Shown here one piece after another: positions 17,332 to 26,837 of a DNA stretch of 64,000 nt (its first letter is position 1; each line of letters begins with the position of its first letter). Location of the stretch: positions 310,001 through 374,000 of the forward strand of contig NZ_JACJOU010000013.1 in NCBI RefSeq assembly GCF_014695725.1, written 5' to 3'. A model generated the notes under the pieces. It had not been told where the DNA came from and ran no database searches. It was given only the letters and a program-made list of their open reading frames with translations. The DNA comes from Microcoleus sp. FACHB-672. GTDB taxonomy: Bacteria; Cyanobacteriota; Cyanobacteriia; Cyanobacteriales; Oscillatoriaceae. Made by a program: the position numbers and the translations under genes.

Positions 17332-17751
17332 ATGGCTAACCTTGTCGAGACTGCCAGCGAGGCCGGCTCTTTTAAAACGTTAATGACAGTGGTTGAAGCA
17401 GCGGATTTGCTAGAACTTTTGGAAAGTCCTGGCCCTTACACTGTTTTCGCCCCCACCGACGAAGCATTTGCCAAGATTCCAACGGAAACATTGGCTTCTT
17501 TAATGGAAGACATTCCCAAGCTGAAGCAAATTTTGAGTTATCACGTCCTTTCTGGCGATGTCAGAACTGATAACTTAGATGAACTCCAGTCTGCTGAGAC
17601 AGTTGAAGGTGGCTTAGTTGGGATTGATAAATCTGAGGGTGGCTACAAAATCAATGACGCGAAGGTTTTGCAAGCAGATATCCTCACAGATAATGGTGTC
17701 ATTCACATCATTGACACCGTGTTGATACCGGCACTCGTATCCGTTAACTAA
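17332..17751 (+). CDS. Fasciclin (FAS1) domain protein
   Basis: A 139-aa protein that is a single FAS1 domain: LVETASEAGSFKTLMTVVEAADL, YTVFAPTDEAF (FAS1 H1-like box), LSYHVLSGDV and the C-terminal NGVIHIIDTVLIP (H2 box). It has no signal peptide, unlike many FAS1 adhesins. Single-domain cytoplasmic FAS1 proteins are common in cyanobacteria with unclear roles. It ends before a strong hairpin. Confidence 0.93.
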   Translation: MANLVETASEAGSFKTLMTVVEAADLLELLESPGPYTVFAPTDEAFAKIPTETLASLMEDIPKLKQILSYHVLSGDVRTDNLDELQSAETVEGGLVGIDKSEGGYKINDAKVLQADILTDNGVIHIIDTVLIPALVSVN

Positions 17752-17786
17752 ACGAGATCGGCACATCCGACATCGTCATAAAATCG

Positions 17787-17821
17787 CAGAAAAACACAGA
17801 TAGATTGTCTGTGTTTTTCTG
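17787..17821. terminator. Long perfect hairpin between fasciclin and amylase genes
   Basis: CAGAAAAACACAGA (17787-17800) pairs perfectly with TCTGTGTTTTTCTG (17808-17821), with a 7-nt loop. It lies between convergent genes, so it can serve both directions. Confidence 0.75.
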
Positions 17822-17886
17822 GGTTTATTTACACTTCTTATACTGTCAAAGATTGCCCAAAAAAAGAGTGGTAATGCCGGCTAAAT

Positions 17887-19347
17887 TTAGCCCACACCAA
17901 GGATGCACCCACTCCGGGGAGGAATATCCAATTTGAGCTGAGATGCCCCTTCACCCGTCCACTCAAACTCAGCAGAACCGTATAACAACTTATTCGGTTT
18001 AGATTGCAAACCTGTCACCTCAAAAGTTACCTGAGATGCTGCACTTCCCACATTCAGGATAACAATCAATTCCTCAGTCCCCAAAATGCGAGCAAAGGCA
18101 TAAGTTGCCGCATGAGCGTACAGAACTTGATAGCTGCCGGTGCGGAGACACTTATACTGATGGCGCAGGGCAATAAGCTGTTTATGGTAATCTAGAACAT
18201 CCCGTTCCCAGTTAGATTCCATTGGAAACCCACGGCGCGAATCGGGGTCGAGCTTGCCTACTAAACCAACTTCATCACCATAATAAACGCTCGGTGCACC
18301 AGGGAACGTCATCAGCATCAGCGTTGCCAATTCTACACTCGGTTTATCACCGCCGGCAATCGAAATTAGCCGCGCTGTATCGTGACTGGCGAGTAAATTG
18401 AGCTGAGTTAGTTGAATTTCCCAAGGGTAAAGTTCCAGCAAATACTGAATCTTTTCCGCATATTCGGGTGCGAATAGGGGTGGATAAGGACTGTAGGATC
18501 TGTCCTTAACTTGGTCGATATCAACGCGATCACCGGCGGTAAAAGCAATGGTTGGCGCAGTAAATAGATAATTCATCACCCCGTCAAATTGCGTACCATC
18601 CAGCCACTCGCGGGAATCTCCCCAAACTTCCCCAACGATATAAGCTTCTGGGTTAGCAGCTTTGACGCGATCACGAAATTCTTGCCAAAAACCGGGTGTT
18701 TTAATTTCAAACGGCACATCTAAACGCCAACCATCAATGCCGAATTTAATCCAATATTCGGCAATTTCCATAATGTATTCCCGCACTTCCGGGTTGTCAT
18801 GGTTGAATGCCGGCAGCGCCCGGTTGCCATCCCAACCCACATAATTCGCCGGGAATTCCCCATTATAAGCAGATAACGGCCAGCCTTCAATCTTAAACCA
18901 ATCTAGCCAAGGCGAATGGGGACCGTTTTCCAAAACATCGTGGAAAAAGAAAAATCCCCGGCTGGAATGGTTGAACACCCCATCCAGAACCACTTTAATA
19001 TTCCGTTCATGGGCGGCATCTAGCAATTCTTTAAAAGCTGGATTTCCGCCCAACATCGGATCGACTTGATAATAGTCGTGAGTATGGTAGCGGTGGTTAC
19101 TAGCAGATTGAAAGATAGGCGTGAAGTAAATCGCGTTAATTCCCAAATCTTGCAGATAATCTAGCTGTTCCATCACGCCCCATAAGTCTCCGCCTTTGTA
19201 GCCTTGGAGTGTGGGCATTTCATGCCAATCTTCCCAAGAGGCATTTTTTAATAGCCGCTTGCGAGGCTGCTGGCTTTTAGCAAAGCGGTCTGGAAATATT
19301 TGGTAGAATACAGCGTGTTTGACCCAATCTGGAGTTTGAATTTGCAT
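17887..19347 (-). CDS. GH13 alpha-amylase family glycosidase (neopullulanase/cyclomaltodextrinase-like)
   Basis: A 486-aa intracellular enzyme (no signal peptide). The GH13 catalytic residues are visible: nucleophile D210 in GWRLDVPFE, acid/base E240 in VGEVWG and stabiliser D323 in LLASHDTAR. It also has the region-I motif VVLDGVFNH. The QGYKGGDLWGV segment is typical of the neopullulanase/cyclomaltodextrinase subgroup, but its N-terminal extra domain is absent. It likely hydrolyses linear or cyclic maltodextrins from glycogen. glgC for glycogen synthesis lies 0.8 kb away, divergently oriented. Confidence 0.92.
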   Translation of the reverse strand: MQIQTPDWVKHAVFYQIFPDRFAKSQQPRKRLLKNASWEDWHEMPTLQGYKGGDLWGVMEQLDYLQDLGINAIYFTPIFQSASNHRYHTHDYYQVDPMLGGNPAFKELLDAAHERNIKVVLDGVFNHSSRGFFFFHDVLENGPHSPWLDWFKIEGWPLSAYNGEFPANYVGWDGNRALPAFNHDNPEVREYIMEIAEYWIKFGIDGWRLDVPFEIKTPGFWQEFRDRVKAANPEAYIVGEVWGDSREWLDGTQFDGVMNYLFTAPTIAFTAGDRVDIDQVKDRSYSPYPPLFAPEYAEKIQYLLELYPWEIQLTQLNLLASHDTARLISIAGGDKPSVELATLMLMTFPGAPSVYYGDEVGLVGKLDPDSRRGFPMESNWERDVLDYHKQLIALRHQYKCLRTGSYQVLYAHAATYAFARILGTEELIVILNVGSAASQVTFEVTGLQSKPNKLLYGSAEFEWTGEGASQLKLDIPPRSGCILGVG

Positions 19348-19456
19348 AGATTTTTAGTAGCCTTTCCTCGCTTAGGCTACAAGGGTCTAGCCGGCTTGTG
19401 GATCTAGCTTTGGGTAGAAAGCCGCTATTTTAGGGTTGGGGATGTGTCGGTTAGGG

Positions 19457-19750
19457 TTAGATGCCGGTTTTTTTGTCAGGAAATTTACACTTTACCTCTA
19501 TTTCCAAATTGCTTTCGGCCTTGCCTTCTGTAATGTAAGGAATGCCGGCAGAGCCGCCCAGTTTCATCCCAAATTTGAGTGTAACCTCTTCAATCTCAGC
19601 CGCTCCAAAATCCTTAAAGGCACTCAAGACATACGAGGTATAGTCCCGAATCATCTTTCGCGCTAGCTGCATTTGGGCGATTGTGTCTGTTCCTAAACCC
19701 CTTTGCTCATCATAAGGGCTAGTGTTCCCTGGATTGAGATTAGTAAAAAC
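19457..19750 (-). pseudogene. Remnant of a Trypco1 (trypsin-co-occurring) domain gene
   Basis: The minus-strand frame is open from a stop at 19751-19753 to 19457. It reads a run ending in EVTLKFGMKLGGSAGI and ESNLEIEVKCKF, which resembles the Trypco1 (CU044_2847-like) domain. The only ATG (19672) lies inside the domain's upstream helix. In-frame residues before it (NPGNTSPYDEQRGLGTDT) also look coding but have no start. It is therefore most likely truncated at the 5' end. A 71-aa product is possible. Such domains accompany trypsin-like or effector modules in bacterial conflict systems. Confidence 0.5.
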
Positions 19751-19963
19751 TTTAGCGAGTTGATAGTCACTAATCCTGAAGGCCAGACAGATTATGAACG
19801 TATTAAAAGGTTCAGCTTGTTGTATGAAGAACTGTCACTAAAATTTGCGGAAATTTCAAATAATCGAACTGAAATTATCGATGAAGTTCGCACCAGTCTG
19901 CATGAAAGAATTAACCTTATCTTCTCACAATTATTAATAACCTATTGTGATATAGAGGAGTAA
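19703..19963 (+). pseudogene. Unidentified gene remnant (C-terminal part)
   Basis: An open frame of 86 codons from a TTG. From about 19740 it has protein-like, helical, charged composition (QTDYERIKRFSLLYEE, EISNNRTEIIDEVRTSLHER) and ends at tandem stops. The upstream part is cut by a stop at 19694, and it overlaps the Trypco1 remnant on the other strand. Probably the 3' end of a lost gene. I do not recognise the family. Confidence 0.35.
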
Positions 19964-20144
19964 TAAACCCCACAGGCCCAATTAATAGACATTTTTCACA
20001 AATGGGAGGTTATGCTTCCCATTTTTCATTCACCCTCCCACCCTAACCGGCTCTTAACCTAACATCCTGCCTTCCCCCCTTGCCAACGATCCCGCACAGT
20101 CCGACACTGGACATGAGAGATCACCGGCATTTGGGAGGAATTCA

Positions 20145-21434
20145 GTGAAAAAAGTCTTAGCGATCATCCTCGGCGGCGGCGCAGGCACCCGCCTCTATCC
20201 ACTCACCAAACTACGGGCGAAACCGGCAGTTCCCATTGCCGGCAAATATCGCCTAATTGATATCCCCGTCAGTAACTGCATCAACTCAGAAATCTATAAA
20301 ATCTACGTCCTTACCCAATTCAATTCAGCCTCCCTCAACCGCCACATCGCCCGTGCTTACTCGTTTTCTGGCTTCACGGAAGGGTTTGTGGAAGTGCTCG
20401 CTGCCCAACAAACCGCCGAAAACCCGAACTGGTTCCAGGGAACCGCAGATGCCGTGCGCCAGTATCTGTGGCTAATGCAGGAATGGGATGTTGATGAATA
20501 CCTCATTCTCTCTGGCGATCACCTCTATCGCATGGACTACCGGCAGTTCGTGGAACGTCACCGCGAAACCGGCGCAGATATCACCCTCTCTGTCTTACCC
20601 ATCGACGAGAAACGCGCCTCTGATTTTGGCTTATTGAAAATCGACGACAAAGGGCGGGTGATCTCCTTCAGCGAAAAGCCCAAAGGCGACGCCTTGAAAG
20701 AAATGCAGGTTGATACTACAACCCTCGGCTTATCACCTGAACAAGCCAAGAAAAGCCCCTATATCGCCTCAATGGGGATTTATGTCTTCAACAGAGATGT
20801 CATGGTCAAACTGTTGGAAGAAGCCCCAGATCGGACTGATTTTGGTAAAGAAATCATCCCCGCTTCCGCGAAAGACTACAACGTTCAAGCTTACTTATTC
20901 AACGATTACTGGGAAGACATTGGAACCATAGAAGCCTTCTATGAAGCCAACCTGGCTTTAACCAAACAACCGCACCCGGATTTTAGCTTCTACGACGAAA
21001 AAGCCCCCATCTACACTCGCGCCCGTTACTTGCCACCTACAAAACTGTTAGATTGTCAAGTCACTGAATCGATGATCGGAGAAGGCTGCATCCTCAAAGA
21101 ATGCCGCATCGATCACTCTGTTTTAGGCGTGCGTTCTCGCGTGGAAGCCCGCTGCCACATCGAAGACTCTCTCGTGATGGGTTCTGACTTCTACGAACCC
21201 TTCGCCGAACGTCAATCCGGCTTACAAAAAGGCGGCGTACCTTTGGGCATCGGTTCCGACACCACCATTCGTCGCGCTATCGTCGATAAAAATGCTCGGA
21301 TAGGCCGGCACGTCCAAATCATCAATAAAGATAGAGTAGAAGAAGCCAATCGTGAAGACGACGGTTTCTACATCCGTAGCGGCATCGTTGTCGTATTGAA
21401 AAATGCGGTCATTGCCGACAGAACTGTTATTTAG
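20145..21434 (+). CDS. glgC: Glucose-1-phosphate adenylyltransferase (ADP-glucose pyrophosphorylase)
   Basis: A 429-aa enzyme making ADP-glucose from glucose-1-P and ATP, the committed step of glycogen synthesis. It starts at GTG 20145 with GGGAGGA seven nt upstream. The N-terminal nucleotidyltransferase motif ([21 protein letters not shown]), substrate motifs [13 protein letters not shown] and [10 protein letters not shown], and the C-terminal left-handed beta-helix ([19 protein letters not shown]) are present. The Lys-rich 3-PGA activator site near the C-terminus (NKDARIG-like, here [10 protein letters not shown]) fits the cyanobacterial type. Confidence 0.98.
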   Translation: MKKVLAIILGGGAGTRLYPLTKLRAKPAVPIAGKYRLIDIPVSNCINSEIYKIYVLTQFNSASLNRHIARAYSFSGFTEGFVEVLAAQQTAENPNWFQGTADAVRQYLWLMQEWDVDEYLILSGDHLYRMDYRQFVERHRETGADITLSVLPIDEKRASDFGLLKIDDKGRVISFSEKPKGDALKEMQVDTTTLGLSPEQAKKSPYIASMGIYVFNRDVMVKLLEEAPDRTDFGKEIIPASAKDYNVQAYLFNDYWEDIGTIEAFYEANLALTKQPHPDFSFYDEKAPIYTRARYLPPTKLLDCQVTESMIGEGCILKECRIDHSVLGVRSRVEARCHIEDSLVMGSDFYEPFAERQSGLQKGGVPLGIGSDTTIRRAIVDKNARIGRHVQIINKDRVEEANREDDGFYIRSGIVVVLKNAVIADRTVI

Positions 21435-21439
21435 CATTT

Positions 21440-21500
21440 TGGATTTTAGATTTTGGATTTTGGATTAACCCTCTAAAATCTAAAATCTAAAGTCTAAAAC
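21440..21500. repeat. AT-rich heptamer repeat forming a hairpin after glgC
   Basis: Runs of TTTTGGA/TTTTAGA on the left and CTAAAAT on the right are largely complementary. The element is thus both a heptamer-type repeat and a potential hairpin or terminator in the 70-bp glgC-kinase gap. Confidence 0.65.
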
Positions 21501-21504
21501 TTCG

Positions 21505-21999
21505 ATGACTAAACTCATTTTACTAATCGGGCTTCCTGGGAGTGGAAAAACTTATTTAACGCAATACTTGATCGCAGACTGCCCACGCCGGCACCACATC
21601 TCCACAGACGCAATCCGGGCTAAGCTATTTGGAGATGAATCGATTCAAGGGCCGTGGTTGCTTGTTTGGCGAGAAGTACAACGTCAGTTTCAGCAAGCCC
21701 GAATCCACGCCCCCTCAGCCATTTATGATGCCACCAATGCAGCCCGTAAACAGCGCCGCGAAGCCATTATGCTGGCAAGAAAGGCCGGTTTTACCCACAT
21801 CACCGGCTTGTGGTTAGACACCCCCTTAAAGCAGTGCTTACAACGCAACCGGCAGCGAGGCCGGCAAGTCCCAGAAGAAGTCATCTTGCGAATGCACCGG
21901 CAGATGAGTGACGCCCCTCCAGCCCTTCAAGATGGCCTTGATCAGCTAATCCGTTGGTCGCCTGCCGGCATTAGTACGGAAATTGCGATCATACGCTAA
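21505..21999 (+). CDS. Predicted P-loop kinase (polynucleotide-kinase-like)
   Basis: A 164-aa protein with Walker A GLPGSGKTY (9-17) and the STDAIRAKLFGD substrate-side motif. The segments IYDATNAARKQRREAI and ITGLWLDTPL, plus a lid-like Arg-rich stretch (CLQRNRQRGRQVPEEVI), match predicted kinases of the COG0645/COG4639 type. These resemble the kinase half of PNKP. The substrate is unknown. It follows glgC by 70 bp. Confidence 0.85.
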   Translation: MTKLILLIGLPGSGKTYLTQYLIADCPRRHHISTDAIRAKLFGDESIQGPWLLVWREVQRQFQQARIHAPSAIYDATNAARKQRREAIMLARKAGFTHITGLWLDTPLKQCLQRNRQRGRQVPEEVILRMHRQMSDAPPALQDGLDQLIRWSPAGISTEIAIIR

Positions 22000-22251
22000 G
22001 AAAAAACCGAACTAGAGGCATACCTAACCTTAGGTAATCTGAAGCTAGAGAAGTGAGAATTTTTTTTCTATCACCTCTTCATCAATCGGATAATACTAAG
22101 CCGATATCCGATTTTCCTCGTTTTGAGTGCAGCGCCGCCCTAAGACTTTTAACTGCAACTAAAGACACTCACAACTGGGCACTCAGCACTCTCTATGACG
22201 TTATAGAAAAAAAACTTTAAACTTATTCATTAAAACAGAGGTGACTGGTTA

Positions 22252-23262
22252 ATGGCTGCAACCGATTTTAAAGACTACTATGCAATTTTGGGTATCAGTA
22301 AAACTTCCAGTGCGGATGACATTAAAAAGACTTACCGCAAACTGGCACGGAAATACCACCCAGACATGAATCCTGGCAATCGGGAGGCAGAAGCCCACTT
22401 CAAAGAAGTAACTGAAGCTTACGAAGTCTTATCTGACCCGGAAAAGCGCAAAAAATACGATCAATTCGGTCAATATTGGAAACAAGCTGGGCCAGGGCCA
22501 GGATGGTCATCTGCCCCTGGTGTAGATGTTAATAACTTCGACTTTAGCCAGTTCGGCAGTTTTGACGAATTCATTAACGAATTACTCGGTCGAGTTGGCA
22601 GCACCGGCCCTACTGCCGGTCGCAATCCGCGCTGGAATTATAACTACCGCACCAACACAGGTGGCCCAACCGGCTTTGGAGGCTTTGAAAATGGTTCAGG
22701 GGTTGGCAATCAATCAGCCGGCCCTTCTGCAGATCGAGAGGGAACGATTACTCTTACCTTTTCTGAAGCCTTTCAAGGTGTGCAGAGACGCTTGAGTTTG
22801 GGTAATGAAATGATTGATGTGCGAATTCCCGCCGGGGCTAAACCCGGAAGTCGCATTCGCGTTAAAGGTAAAGGTCAGCTCAATGCCTACAGCCAGCAGC
22901 GGGGAGATCTTTATTTAGTTGTCGAAATCCAGCCTCACACGTTCTTCCAATTTGATGGAGAGAATCTTGTCTGTGAGGTGCCGGTGACCCCTGATGAGGC
23001 CGTCTTAGGCAGTCAACTTGAAATCCCTACACCCGATGGGACTGTCACCATGAATGTCCCCGCCGGCATTCGTTCCGGTCAATCCCTACGGCTGCGTGGC
23101 AAAGGCTGGCCACGTCCAAAAGGAGGCCGCAGTGACCAACTGGTGCGAATCGTGATTGTGCCACCAAAAGATATCAGCGCGACTGAGCGCGAATTATACG
23201 AAAAAATTCGCGATTCTCGCAGCTTTAATCCCCGCAGTCATTTTCAGCAAATTCGCTTGTAA
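22252..23262 (+). CDS. DnaJ-family co-chaperone (type II, CbpA-like)
   Basis: A 336-aa protein with an N-terminal J domain with HPD at 36-38 ([10 protein letters not shown]). A Gly/Phe/Trp-rich linker (about 80-160) follows, then two C-terminal beta-barrel substrate domains ([36 protein letters not shown]). The Cys-rich zinc finger of DnaJ itself is missing, so it is a type II Hsp40. A good ribosome site (GAGGTGACTGGTTA) precedes the ATG. It ends at a textbook terminator. Confidence 0.96.
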   Translation: MAATDFKDYYAILGISKTSSADDIKKTYRKLARKYHPDMNPGNREAEAHFKEVTEAYEVLSDPEKRKKYDQFGQYWKQAGPGPGWSSAPGVDVNNFDFSQFGSFDEFINELLGRVGSTGPTAGRNPRWNYNYRTNTGGPTGFGGFENGSGVGNQSAGPSADREGTITLTFSEAFQGVQRRLSLGNEMIDVRIPAGAKPGSRIRVKGKGQLNAYSQQRGDLYLVVEIQPHTFFQFDGENLVCEVPVTPDEAVLGSQLEIPTPDGTVTMNVPAGIRSGQSLRLRGKGWPRPKGGRSDQLVRIVIVPPKDISATERELYEKIRDSRSFNPRSHFQQIRL

Positions 23263-23287
23263 ATTTTCTCCTCACCAAGTTTGTTAG

Positions 23288-23316
23288 GACGCGGCACTAT
23301 CCCGCGTCTTTTTTTT
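23288..23316 (+). terminator. Rho-independent terminator after the DnaJ gene
   Basis: GACGCGG-CACTATC-CCGCGTC followed by eight T residues, 25 bp after the stop codon. A canonical GC-rich stem with T tract. Confidence 0.92.
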
Positions 23317-23500
23317 ATGAAGGTATTAAAAGGCCGGCTACAAAAGGGTTGATTATGTTGGTACTGGCAATTTTAAACCCTTTTTAGCTCCAAATAAAAT
23401 ATTAAGATTCAACGCTCTGCTAGATTTAACTTAGTTTTTGCCGGCCTAATAAAAAGCCCGACGAACTGCTAAATTGGAATCGAAGAGATTCAACTATAGA

Positions 23501-24676
23501 TCACCGGCACTTCATTCTCGACTGTGCAGGCTGGCGTGACTCTGCCCAGCGAGTATTAAATTCAGATAAATACTCCTTGGCAATTTCCCCGTTGTTAAGA
23601 ATCACCACATTTTCATCATTGCGCCGATCTGCATTATTCGAGAAATTATAAGAGCCGGTGATTACGGTATTATTATCAATCACAATAACTTTGTGGTGAA
23701 AAGCACTGGGATTACTATCTTGACGCACCGGCATCCCAGCACAGTAAAACTTAGGCAGTTCACTGTACTCCGTTTCACTGCCATTTTTTTCAAAAATTCC
23801 CTGCACATCCACTCCCGCTTTTGCGCGATTCAGCATCGCCGCACCCAGTTGTTCGTGAGTAAATGAAAAAGCCATAAATCGAATACTGCTTTTCGCATTA
23901 TTAATCAGCGGCAACAATTTACTTGATACTTTATCCTCAGGGGCAAATAACACCTGTACCGACGTTCCATTTACGGTGACTTGTTGCAAATCCACTGTTG
24001 AGGGAGAAGAAGGGCCAAATTGGCCGGCCCACATTTCTGCAAATTCTTGCTCGAATATCACCGCTAATTCTGGCGAATTTAGAAAAATCGCATTATTGTT
24101 ATTTCTTTGTGTGCCATTGATCGTTAAATTTGTGGAGCCGGTCCAGACGACTCGATTATCAAAGATAATAAATTTGTTGTGCATCAAATCCGGTCGGTCA
24201 TCTGCCTTTACAGGAATTCCCGCCCGCTTTAGCTGAGCGAATTGTCCGTGTCCCGGATCTTTATCTTCTGCCAATCCATATTCGTCATCTGTCACCCATT
24301 TAATATCAACTCCGCGCTTCTTCGCGGCAATCAGTGCCTCAGCAATTGAATCGAGATTGAATTCAAATGCGGCAATATGAATACTACTTTTACTACTGTT
24401 AATATTAGTAACCAATTCGGCTACAATCGTATTATTTGGTGGGGTGGGATTGGTGAACTGAATTTGCCACCAAGATTTTTGGAATAAACCGCAGCCGGCT
24501 AATCCGCAAATAAGGGAAGCCATTAACAACGCAGAGATGGTGCGTCGATATTGAGTGCTGAGGAAGTTTGGGAAGGCTTTGAGTGTTATTTTTCCAAAGT
24601 CAATAATACGTTGTGGAATACTTTTTTTAAATTTAAGTTTTGAATTTTTGCTAGAACTTTGCTTAATTGAATTCAT
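23501..24676 (-). CDS. Exported phospholipase D-like protein with two HKD motifs
   Basis: A 391-aa protein. A hydrophobic segment at about 47-62 ends in LAGC (Cys62), a possible lipobox preceded by an unusually long basic leader. Two PLD catalytic motifs are complete: H166-x-K168-x4-D173 (MHNKFIIFD, then GSTNLT) and H327-x-K329-x4-D334 (FHHKVIVID, then GSYNFS). Two HKD halves in one chain form a full active site of a phosphodiesterase. It may be a Nuc-type nuclease or a phospholipase. Substrate cannot be told. Alternative start: the ATG at codon 52 would lose most of the signal segment. Confidence 0.88.
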   Translation of the reverse strand: MNSIKQSSSKNSKLKFKKSIPQRIIDFGKITLKAFPNFLSTQYRRTISALLMASLICGLAGCGLFQKSWWQIQFTNPTPPNNTIVAELVTNINSSKSSIHIAAFEFNLDSIAEALIAAKKRGVDIKWVTDDEYGLAEDKDPGHGQFAQLKRAGIPVKADDRPDLMHNKFIIFDNRVVWTGSTNLTINGTQRNNNNAIFLNSPELAVIFEQEFAEMWAGQFGPSSPSTVDLQQVTVNGTSVQVLFAPEDKVSSKLLPLINNAKSSIRFMAFSFTHEQLGAAMLNRAKAGVDVQGIFEKNGSETEYSELPKFYCAGMPVRQDSNPSAFHHKVIVIDNNTVITGSYNFSNNADRRNDENVVILNNGEIAKEYLSEFNTRWAESRQPAQSRMKCR

Positions 24677-24738
24677 AACATTAAAAAATGAGAGTCTTCC
24701 TGTCTTGTCTGATCAAATCTAAATTGATATGTGAAAAA

Positions 24739-25185
24739 TTACGGCTGTGCTTCCTCATGTGAACCTTCAACAAGCCGGCGAAGATTGAGAATCCATTCGG
24801 ACGGTTCCTCTAGCAGTGGTTGCTTTAATAATGCTTGCTGCTGTGCCTTGTTTGGGGGTTGGTAATTTGGGTAAATCTTGGCAGCTTGTTCTAGAATCTC
24901 ATTCAGTGAAGACTCACCGGCACGATCATCCCTGTCCTCTCCTGTGGTAACCCACTGATTGACTGATCGCATCAGCAAGCGGACGGCGCGAAGTTTGGGG
25001 GCGATGAAGGTTTCAGCCGCTTCCTCATCTAAATCAGCCGTGTCTCGCACAATTAGTTTGACACAGGCTAAGCCCCAGTCCAGCAAAGCGCTAGCTGCCG
25101 GCTCATCTAGTTGAGCGGTGAGAGCTTCATTGTCCAAAAGGCTTTCTGCGGCCAGATTCATCCGTTGCGTAAGCGGCTCAGTCAT
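24739..25185 (-). CDS. Conserved hypothetical protein, acidic and helical
   Basis: A 148-aa soluble protein. No catalytic motif was recognised. The composition is acidic with predicted helices (ALTAQLDEPAASALLDWGLACVKLIV, EEAAETFIAPKLRAVRLLMRSVNQWV). It resembles conserved cyanobacterial proteins of unknown function. It lies between the PLD gene and the divergent M16 pair. An AT-rich repeat-like stretch precedes it. Confidence 0.7.
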   Translation of the reverse strand: MTEPLTQRMNLAAESLLDNEALTAQLDEPAASALLDWGLACVKLIVRDTADLDEEAAETFIAPKLRAVRLLMRSVNQWVTTGEDRDDRAGESSLNEILEQAAKIYPNYQPPNKAQQQALLKQPLLEEPSEWILNLRRLVEGSHEEAQP

Positions 25186-25500
25186 ACAATTTTAGATTTT
25201 AGAGTGGAGATTGAGAAAATTTTATTTAAATGCTTGCTAGAAAAGGCGTTCAGATTCGTAGATTGGGTTGAGCATAGCCAAAGCTAACCTACAGGAAAAT
25301 CCCAAAATGTGCCGCAGATGAGCGCAAGTGTGGCAGCGATCCCCACCGCAGAAGCCGGTGCCCTGTGAATCCCTCAAACGCCGGCTACCAGCAGTTAGTG
25401 GCCACTTTGCGCTAGACTGTAACAATTCATTCAAATTGTTTAGCTATAAAACGTTACGATAAGTCACATCGTATTAAATTTTTATTGGCCTTTACACAAA

Positions 25501-26766
25501 TTGCTTCAATTGAGGACTCTATCAGGGTTCCCAGCCGAAATCTTGAGGCTGGAAAACGGCTTAACAGTGATTCACCAATCGGTTCCGGCCACACCTGTGG
25601 CTGTTGTAGATGTTTGGGTCAGAGCCGGCGCAATGGCAGAACCGGCGCAATGGTCTGGAATGGCGCACTTTTTAGAACACATGATCTTTAAAGGCACCGA
25701 TCTGATGCCGCCTGGGGTATTTGATTGCGTAATCGAAAATCGGGGCGGAATGACAAATGCGGCCACGAGTCACGACTACGCACATTTCTTCACGCTCACA
25801 GCAGCCGAGTATTTAAAAGATACCCTGCCGGCTTTGGCAGAACTTATTTTACACGCCGCTATCCCAGACGATGAATTTGTCCGCGAGCGCGATGTCGTGT
25901 TAGAGGAAATCCGTCAAACTGCTGATAACCCGGACTGGTTAGCCTTTCAAGCCCTGATGGAGATTGTTTACCCTCGCCACCCCTACGGACGGCCAATCCT
26001 GGGAACTGAGGCTAAATTGATGCAGCATTCACCCCAGGAAATGCGGAGTTTCCACCGAACGCACTATCAACCAGAAAACATGGCTGTCGTGATAGTCGGT
26101 GATGTGGAGTTGGAACCGGCCCTGGAATTAGTGAATCAAGCCTTTGAGAAATTTCCCGTCCCAGAAAAATGTCCCAAAATCCAAACCGAAGCTGAACCGC
26201 CGATGATCGAAATCCGCCGGCGGGAACTGTATGTTCCCCGGTTGGAACAGGCGCGGCTAATTATGGCTTGGACAGGACCAGGGGTCGATCAGTTACAAGA
26301 TGCTTACGGATTAGATTTACTCTCGGTGCTGCTAGGAGAAGGGCGAACCTCTCGCTTAGTCCGGGACTTGCGGGAAGAGAGGCGATGCGTTCAAGGGGTT
26401 AACTGTAGTTTCTCCCTACAACAGGAATCGAGTTTGTTAACGATCAGTGCCTGGTTAGATCCAAAAAATGTGGAGTCGGTGGAAGCATTGATTTGCGAGC
26501 ATCTCATGCAATTGCAAGCAAAACCAATTTCTGAAGCAGAACTCGCTCGCTGCAAACGCTTGCTGTGTAATGACTATGCCTTTTCAACAGAAACCCCGAT
26601 TCAGCTAGCCGGTTTATACGGTTATTACCATACCATTGCCCGCTCGGAAATGTCTGTGACGTATCCGACAAAAATTCAGTCCTATCAAGCCAAAGATTTA
26701 CAGCGTTTAGCCGCTCAGTATCTCTCCCCCTACTACTACGCAGTTACGGTGCTTAAACCTCTTTAA
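25501..26766 (+). CDS. M16-family zinc peptidase (catalytic subunit)
   Basis: A 421-aa protein with the inverted zinc motif HFLEH (H56, E59, H60) and the distal Glu in RDVVLEEIRQ (about 135/136), so it is catalytically complete. The C-terminal half carries SVLLGEGRTSRLVRDLREERR, the partner-like fold. The TTG at 25501 is the only start giving the full N-terminal strand. The second M16 gene follows by 71 bp. The two likely form a heterodimer like other bacterial M16B pairs, degrading peptides. Confidence 0.93.
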   Translation: MLQLRTLSGFPAEILRLENGLTVIHQSVPATPVAVVDVWVRAGAMAEPAQWSGMAHFLEHMIFKGTDLMPPGVFDCVIENRGGMTNAATSHDYAHFFTLTAAEYLKDTLPALAELILHAAIPDDEFVRERDVVLEEIRQTADNPDWLAFQALMEIVYPRHPYGRPILGTEAKLMQHSPQEMRSFHRTHYQPENMAVVIVGDVELEPALELVNQAFEKFPVPEKCPKIQTEAEPPMIEIRRRELYVPRLEQARLIMAWTGPGVDQLQDAYGLDLLSVLLGEGRTSRLVRDLREERRCVQGVNCSFSLQQESSLLTISAWLDPKNVESVEALICEHLMQLQAKPISEAELARCKRLLCNDYAFSTETPIQLAGLYGYYHTIARSEMSVTYPTKIQSYQAKDLQRLAAQYLSPYYYAVTVLKPL

Positions 26767-26837
26767 TTCTTAATTCGTCACCGGCATTTAGCTCGCTCCA
26801 TCTCCCCATTTTCTAAAATCCCATCCCCAACTAAAAC

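Noticed and set aside
17118-17339. 73-codon frame before the fasciclin gene
   Set aside because: TTG start within the ABC gene end, no family resemblance, and it runs into the fasciclin start. Likely leader sequence only.
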